This document shows, in pieces, positions 23,650 through 26,613 of a DNA stretch of 26,613 nucleotides. How positions within the stretch are numbered: position 1 is the stretch's first letter; each line of letters opens with the position of its first letter. The translations under genes were made by a program, and so were the position numbers. Source of the stretch: Bacillota bacterium (GTDB lineage Bacteria; Bacillota; Clostridia; Saccharofermentanales; DTU023); contig JAFAAL010000011.1 in the NCBI GenBank assembly GCA_023426575.1, positions 1 to 26,613 on the forward strand. The letters run 5' to 3'. The notes beneath the pieces are model-generated. The model made no database searches. It saw only the letters and a list, made by a program, of their open reading frames with translations, and was not told the origin of the DNA.

Positions 23650-24984
23650 CTACTCGGCCCCCAGCGCAGCCATCGTGATGTAGTTATAGGGCTGATTGAA
23701 GTGGGGGAGGAAGAAGATATCCGTCAAGGCGAGGCGATCGATCGTCACCTTCTCTTGAATGGCCAGGGAGAAGAGGTGGATGCCCATGGTCATATCCCAG
23801 TGCGAGGCCATCTGTGCGCCGACGACTTGGCGATTGTCGGAGCGGTAGACGATTCTGATCTTAACCTTTGGATTTTCACTCTCGATAAAGGCCGGCTTCT
23901 GCAGGTCCTCGAAGTCGCTGAATTTGACGGGGATGCCCGCTTTTTCGGCTTTGGCCACGGTGAGACCTGTAGAGACCATCTTGAGTTCGTAGATACAGAT
24001 GCCATTGGACCCCTGCACACCGATAGAATCGAGCTCTGTCCCGCAGACATTGTGGGCGGCGATGATACCTGAGCGGACGGCATTGGTCGCTAGGGCGATG
24101 TAGTTGACATCGTTGATGGAGTTGTCAAAGAGGGTCGCGCAGTCCCCGATGGCATAGATGTCGGGATCGGAGGTCTGCTGACGGCGGTTGACGAGGTAGG
24201 CGCCGTTCTTAAAGGTCTCGAGCTGGTCTTTGGCGAGGGCGGTATTTGGCTTGAAGCCGATGCAGAGGACGGCCATGTCGACCTCATAGCTGCCGCCATC
24301 GGTCACGACTTTCTCGAGTTTATCAGTCCCCTCAAAGGCCTGGAGCTTCTCAGCAAATTTTAGCTGGATGCCGTGCTCTCGCAGGTTCTCGGCCATGAGG
24401 TCTGTAAATGGCTTGTCGTAGTATGAGGAGAGGCAGTCCTCTGCGGCATCGATGAGGATGACCTCCTTGCCATGGCGCTGAAAGGCCTCAGCCAGCTCGA
24501 CGCCGATATATCCAGCACCGACGACGGCCACCCTTGAAATTGGCTTCTCATGGAGGGCGTCGATGACGGCCTCGGCATCCTGAAAGAGTTTGACGTGGTA
24601 GACATTTTCCAGATCGAGCCCAGGGAGCTGGGGCGGGTCGATGGGCAGAGATCCCGTGGCGAGGATCAACTTGTCGTAGTGATCGCTGATCTCCTGTCCG
24701 TCTTGGAGACGGACGCGGACTTCTTTTTTCTGAGGGTCAATGGAGAGGACCTCGGATTCCATATGGATCTCAGCGCCGCCCTCGCGAAGTTTCTCAGCGC
24801 TGCAATAAAAAAGCCCGTCCGAGCCCTGGATCTGCTCACCGATCCAGAGGGCCATGCCACAGCCAAGGAAGCTGATATTGCTATTGCGGTCATAGACGAC
24901 GATCTCATGCTCAGGGTAGTGAGTGAGCATCGTATTGATGGCTGCGGTTCCCGCGTGATTGGCGCCGACAACAATAATTCTCAT
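23650..24984 (-). CDS. nox: NADH oxidase (water-forming type), FAD-dependent
   Basis: A 444-residue flavoprotein of the NADH oxidase/NADH peroxidase/CoA-disulfide reductase family. It has the FAD motif IVVGANHAGTAAI at the start, His10, and the redox-active Cys42 in SFLGCGMALWIGEQI. This Cys forms the sulfenic acid or Cys-S(H) used for oxygen or peroxide reduction. A second dinucleotide motif for NADH is VAVVGAGYIGVELAEAF. YAIGDCATLFD binds FAD, and the C-terminal dimerisation domain follows. The closest remembered enzymes are the streptococcal and lactobacillar water-forming NADH oxidases, but NADH peroxidase cannot be ruled out. The start at 24984 has aaaggaa upstream. It would consume oxygen and regenerate NAD+ in a fermenter. 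It diverges from the TynB-like gene. Confidence 0.92.
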   Translation of the reverse strand: MRIIVVGANHAGTAAINTMLTHYPEHEIVVYDRNSNISFLGCGMALWIGEQIQGSDGLFYCSAEKLREGGAEIHMESEVLSIDPQKKEVRVRLQDGQEISDHYDKLILATGSLPIDPPQLPGLDLENVYHVKLFQDAEAVIDALHEKPISRVAVVGAGYIGVELAEAFQRHGKEVILIDAAEDCLSSYYDKPFTDLMAENLREHGIQLKFAEKLQAFEGTDKLEKVVTDGGSYEVDMAVLCIGFKPNTALAKDQLETFKNGAYLVNRRQQTSDPDIYAIGDCATLFDNSINDVNYIALATNAVRSGIIAAHNVCGTELDSIGVQGSNGICIYELKMVSTGLTVAKAEKAGIPVKFSDFEDLQKPAFIESENPKVKIRIVYRSDNRQVVGAQMASHWDMTMGIHLFSLAIQEKVTIDRLALTDIFFLPHFNQPYNYITMAALGAE

Positions 24985-25050
24985 CTGATGTTCCTTTCCA
25001 GCCTCTCGGGGAGGCGATGTCACTTGCGTGAATTTTGTATCTATAGCTTG

Positions 25051-25079
25051 ATTTTAGCATAAAGATAGATAAGTTTGTC
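25051..25079 (-). promoter_or_regulatory. Likely promoter of nox
   Basis: On the minus strand TAAAAT (25056-25051) is preceded by TGC, making an extended -10. The -35 region, GACAAA at 17 bases, is weak. Transcription would start near 25044, leaving a leader of about 60 bases that contains a small hairpin, gcctc/gaggc (25001-25015), ahead of the ribosome binding site. Confidence 0.45.
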
Positions 25080-25102
25080 GGTAGACGATCGCAGCAGCAC
25101 TT

Positions 25103-25131
25103 TTGTCCTCTTTCTCATCAATTGCTACAAT
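25103..25131 (+). promoter_or_regulatory. Likely promoter of the TynB-like gene
   Basis: TTGTCC (25103-25108) and TACAAT (25126-25131) are 17 bases apart, and TGC directly before the -10 gives an extended -10. Transcription would start near 25138, at the ribosome binding site gaaggag, so the leader is only about 13 bases. It diverges from the nox promoter across a short AT-rich region. Confidence 0.6.
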
Positions 25132-25150
25132 GAGATGAGAAGGAGCGTTT

Positions 25151-26314
25151 ATGAGCAGAATTGACTTTTTATATTTAGACGAAGAAGACACAATAGCGGC
25201 GGGCGTCAACGACCGCAAGAAGACAATAGAGATCTGCCGCGAGGTCTTTGGCCTCTTGGGGAGTGGTGATTATCTCATGGGAGGGACAGATCACTGTAGT
25301 CATGGGGAATGCATCATATTCCCGAGGGAGTCCCCCTTTCCCAGGATGCCTCTCCATGCCCCGGATCGCCGCTTTTACGCCATGCCTGCTTATCTGGGCG
25401 GACGCTTCCACATGGTCGGCAACAAGTGGTACGGCTCCAATGTGGAGAATATCAAGAAGGGGCTGCCCCGTTCCATCCTGACCCTCATGCTCAATGACGT
25501 CGAGACGGGCGCGCCGCTCTGCCTGATGTCGGCCAATCTCCTGAGCGCCGCGAGAACAGGGGCGATTCCAGCCCTCGCAGCTCAATGGCTGCGTCCTGAA
25601 CCCTGTCGCAAATTGGCGGTCCTCGCCTGTGGCCCGATCAATGAATCCTGCGTCCTCCATCTCCTCCAGTCGAAAGCAGAGCTTGAGAAAATCTCCCTCT
25701 ATGATCTCAGATCCAGCGCCGCTGAGCGACTCGCCGCGCGCATTCGCCAAGAGGCGGATCTTGAGGTCGAGATCGCAGAGAGCATGCCAGAAGCGCTCGC
25801 CGATGCCGAACTCATCACGGCCGCTGCCTCGCGCCTCAAAGCCCTCGAGATTGATCCCAAGTGGCTTCGCAGCGACGCCTGTCTCTTGCTCAGTGGGCAG
25901 GCGACGGGACCCGTTGAACTCTTTACAGAGTCAGAGTTGATCTTCGATCACATTCCCCTGCACCAGTCGTACATGGCGGGCGCTGCCCAGGCCGAGACCA
26001 TGGCCGATTACTATGGCCAGTACATTGCAGGACCCGTTTATGCGCTGATCAATAGCGGTGAGATCAAGCCGCTGCTCCAGCATCCTTCACTCAGCGATGT
26101 CATGGCCTCTCACTATCAATTAAAGAAGGGGAGCCGCACCATCTTCTATGCCGTGGGGATGCCCGTTTTTGACGTGGCCATGGGCACGGAGATCTATCGC
26201 TATGCCAAAGCCAAGGGCATAGGACAATCGCTGAGACTCTGGGAGCAGCCTGCCCAGTTAGATGGGGGCAGCAGTCGTTCGTCGCTGCATGAGACGCGGG
26301 CGGAGGGCATCTGA
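25151..26314 (+). CDS. Ornithine cyclodeaminase/mu-crystallin family protein (TynB-like)
   Basis: A 387-residue protein of the ornithine cyclodeaminase/mu-crystallin family. It most resembles the clostridial proteins annotated as tyramine oxidase subunit B: SRIDFLYLDEEDTIAAGV, MGGTDHCSHGECIIFP, MPAYLGGRFHMVGNKWYGSN, KGLPRSILTLMLNDVETGAPL and MSANLLSAARTGA are all close to that subgroup. In relatives a Rossmann GxGxxG motif binds NAD(P) after this point. Here it reads LACGPINES, with two of the three glycines missing, so cofactor binding may be altered. The true substrate is uncertain; an imine, ketimine or cyclic amino acid is likely for the family. The ribosome binding site is gaaggag. The 3' end overlaps the LacI-type gene on the other strand by 57 bases. 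Confidence 0.85.
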   Translation: MSRIDFLYLDEEDTIAAGVNDRKKTIEICREVFGLLGSGDYLMGGTDHCSHGECIIFPRESPFPRMPLHAPDRRFYAMPAYLGGRFHMVGNKWYGSNVENIKKGLPRSILTLMLNDVETGAPLCLMSANLLSAARTGAIPALAAQWLRPEPCRKLAVLACGPINESCVLHLLQSKAELEKISLYDLRSSAAERLAARIRQEADLEVEIAESMPEALADAELITAAASRLKALEIDPKWLRSDACLLLSGQATGPVELFTESELIFDHIPLHQSYMAGAAQAETMADYYGQYIAGPVYALINSGEIKPLLQHPSLSDVMASHYQLKKGSRTIFYAVGMPVFDVAMGTEIYRYAKAKGIGQSLRLWEQPAQLDGGSSRSSLHETRAEGI

Positions 26315-26613
26315 GGCCAGGACCTCATCCTCCTGATGGAGAAGAATGTCAACAGCTAGACGCCCGAGGCTATCGATCGGCTGTCGGATCGTCGTGAGTT
26401 TGACCTGGGGCAGGTCGGCCATGAAGATATCGTCATAGCCCACGACTGAGACATCTTCGGGCACGGAGAGCCCGAGTTCTGAGAGTGCTTGGAGGACTCC
26501 CATCGCCATCAGGTCATTGCAGGCAAAGACGGCTGTCGGACGTGGCTTGGAACGCTCCTTGGCCCTGAAGAGCTCGAGACAGTGACGATAGCCCGAGTCG
26601 CTGTGATAATTGC
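26258..26613 (-). CDS. LacI/PurR-family transcriptional regulator, C-terminal part
   Basis: The frame enters from the right edge with no start in the window, so only about 117 C-terminal residues are seen. They match the effector-binding (periplasmic-binding-protein-like) domain of LacI/PurR regulators: RPTAVFACNDLMAMGVLQAL, then LGLSVPEDVSVVGYDD, TTIRQPIDSLGRLAVDILL, and the usual end RPRLMQRRTTAAPI. The Asn-Asp pair of ACND contacts the effector, usually a sugar or purine. The DNA-binding helix-turn-helix and the regulated genes lie beyond the window. Its 3' end overlaps the TynB-like gene by 57 bases in convergent orientation. The effector cannot be predicted. Confidence 0.9.
   Translation of the reverse strand, partial: NYHSDSGYRHCLELFRAKERSKPRPTAVFACNDLMAMGVLQALSELGLSVPEDVSVVGYDDIFMADLPQVKLTTIRQPIDSLGRLAVDILLHQEDEVLASDALRPRLMQRRTTAAPI

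Overview
The window looks like chromosomal housekeeping DNA from a GC-rich member of the Bacillota. Class Clostridia, and perhaps a Lachnospiraceae-like lineage, is suggested by three things: the order yicC-remA-gmk-rpoZ, a single-chain glycyl-tRNA synthetase followed directly by pyruvate phosphate dikinase, and a TynB/ornithine-cyclodeaminase-type protein. Family-level placement is inference. Genes are tightly packed, often with overlapping ends. I saw no tRNA, rRNA, CRISPR array or insertion sequence, and no gap over 300 bases is empty.

Layout. (1) 1-221: the 3' end of an Arg/Gly/Gln/Pro-rich gene, a perfect 10-bp tandem repeat and a strong terminator. (2) 224-1208: promoter, rplM, rpsI, terminator. 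(3) 1221-2898: tsaE-tsaB-rimI (tRNA t6A modification and N-terminal acetylation). (4) 2866-8126: a promoter, then a Crh-like HPr homologue with Asp at position 15 and Ser46 kept, followed by uvrC, a metallophosphoesterase, yicC, remA, gmk and a long rpoZ. (5) 8131-12372: an attenuator-like hairpin, glyQS, ppdK and a terminator. (6) 12373-16979: a lipoate cluster made of a divergent lipoate-ligase paralogue, a free-standing single lipoyl domain of 78 aa, lipA, a canonical lplA and a GT4 glycosyltransferase. (7) 16956-18513 (minus): glpK with its own promoter. (8) 18615-21681: ppx and ppk1, for polyphosphate breakdown and synthesis. (9) 21732-23582: a decayed ABC exporter, with an ATPase carrying two in-frame stops and a frameshifted permease. 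(10) 23650-24984 (minus): water-forming-type NADH oxidase. (11) 25151-26314: an ornithine cyclodeaminase/TynB-like protein with a broken dinucleotide motif. (12) 26258-26613 (minus): the C-terminal part of a LacI-family regulator that runs off the window.

How the genes fit together. Most of the window serves translation, RNA metabolism and DNA repair. PpdK, GlpK, Nox and the polyphosphate pair point to fermentative energy metabolism with PPi/poly-P use and some oxygen handling. The two features most worth follow-up are the lipoyl-carrier cluster, which encodes synthesis, ligation and a carrier but no dehydrogenase complex here, and the HPr-like protein that cannot be a normal PTS phosphocarrier.
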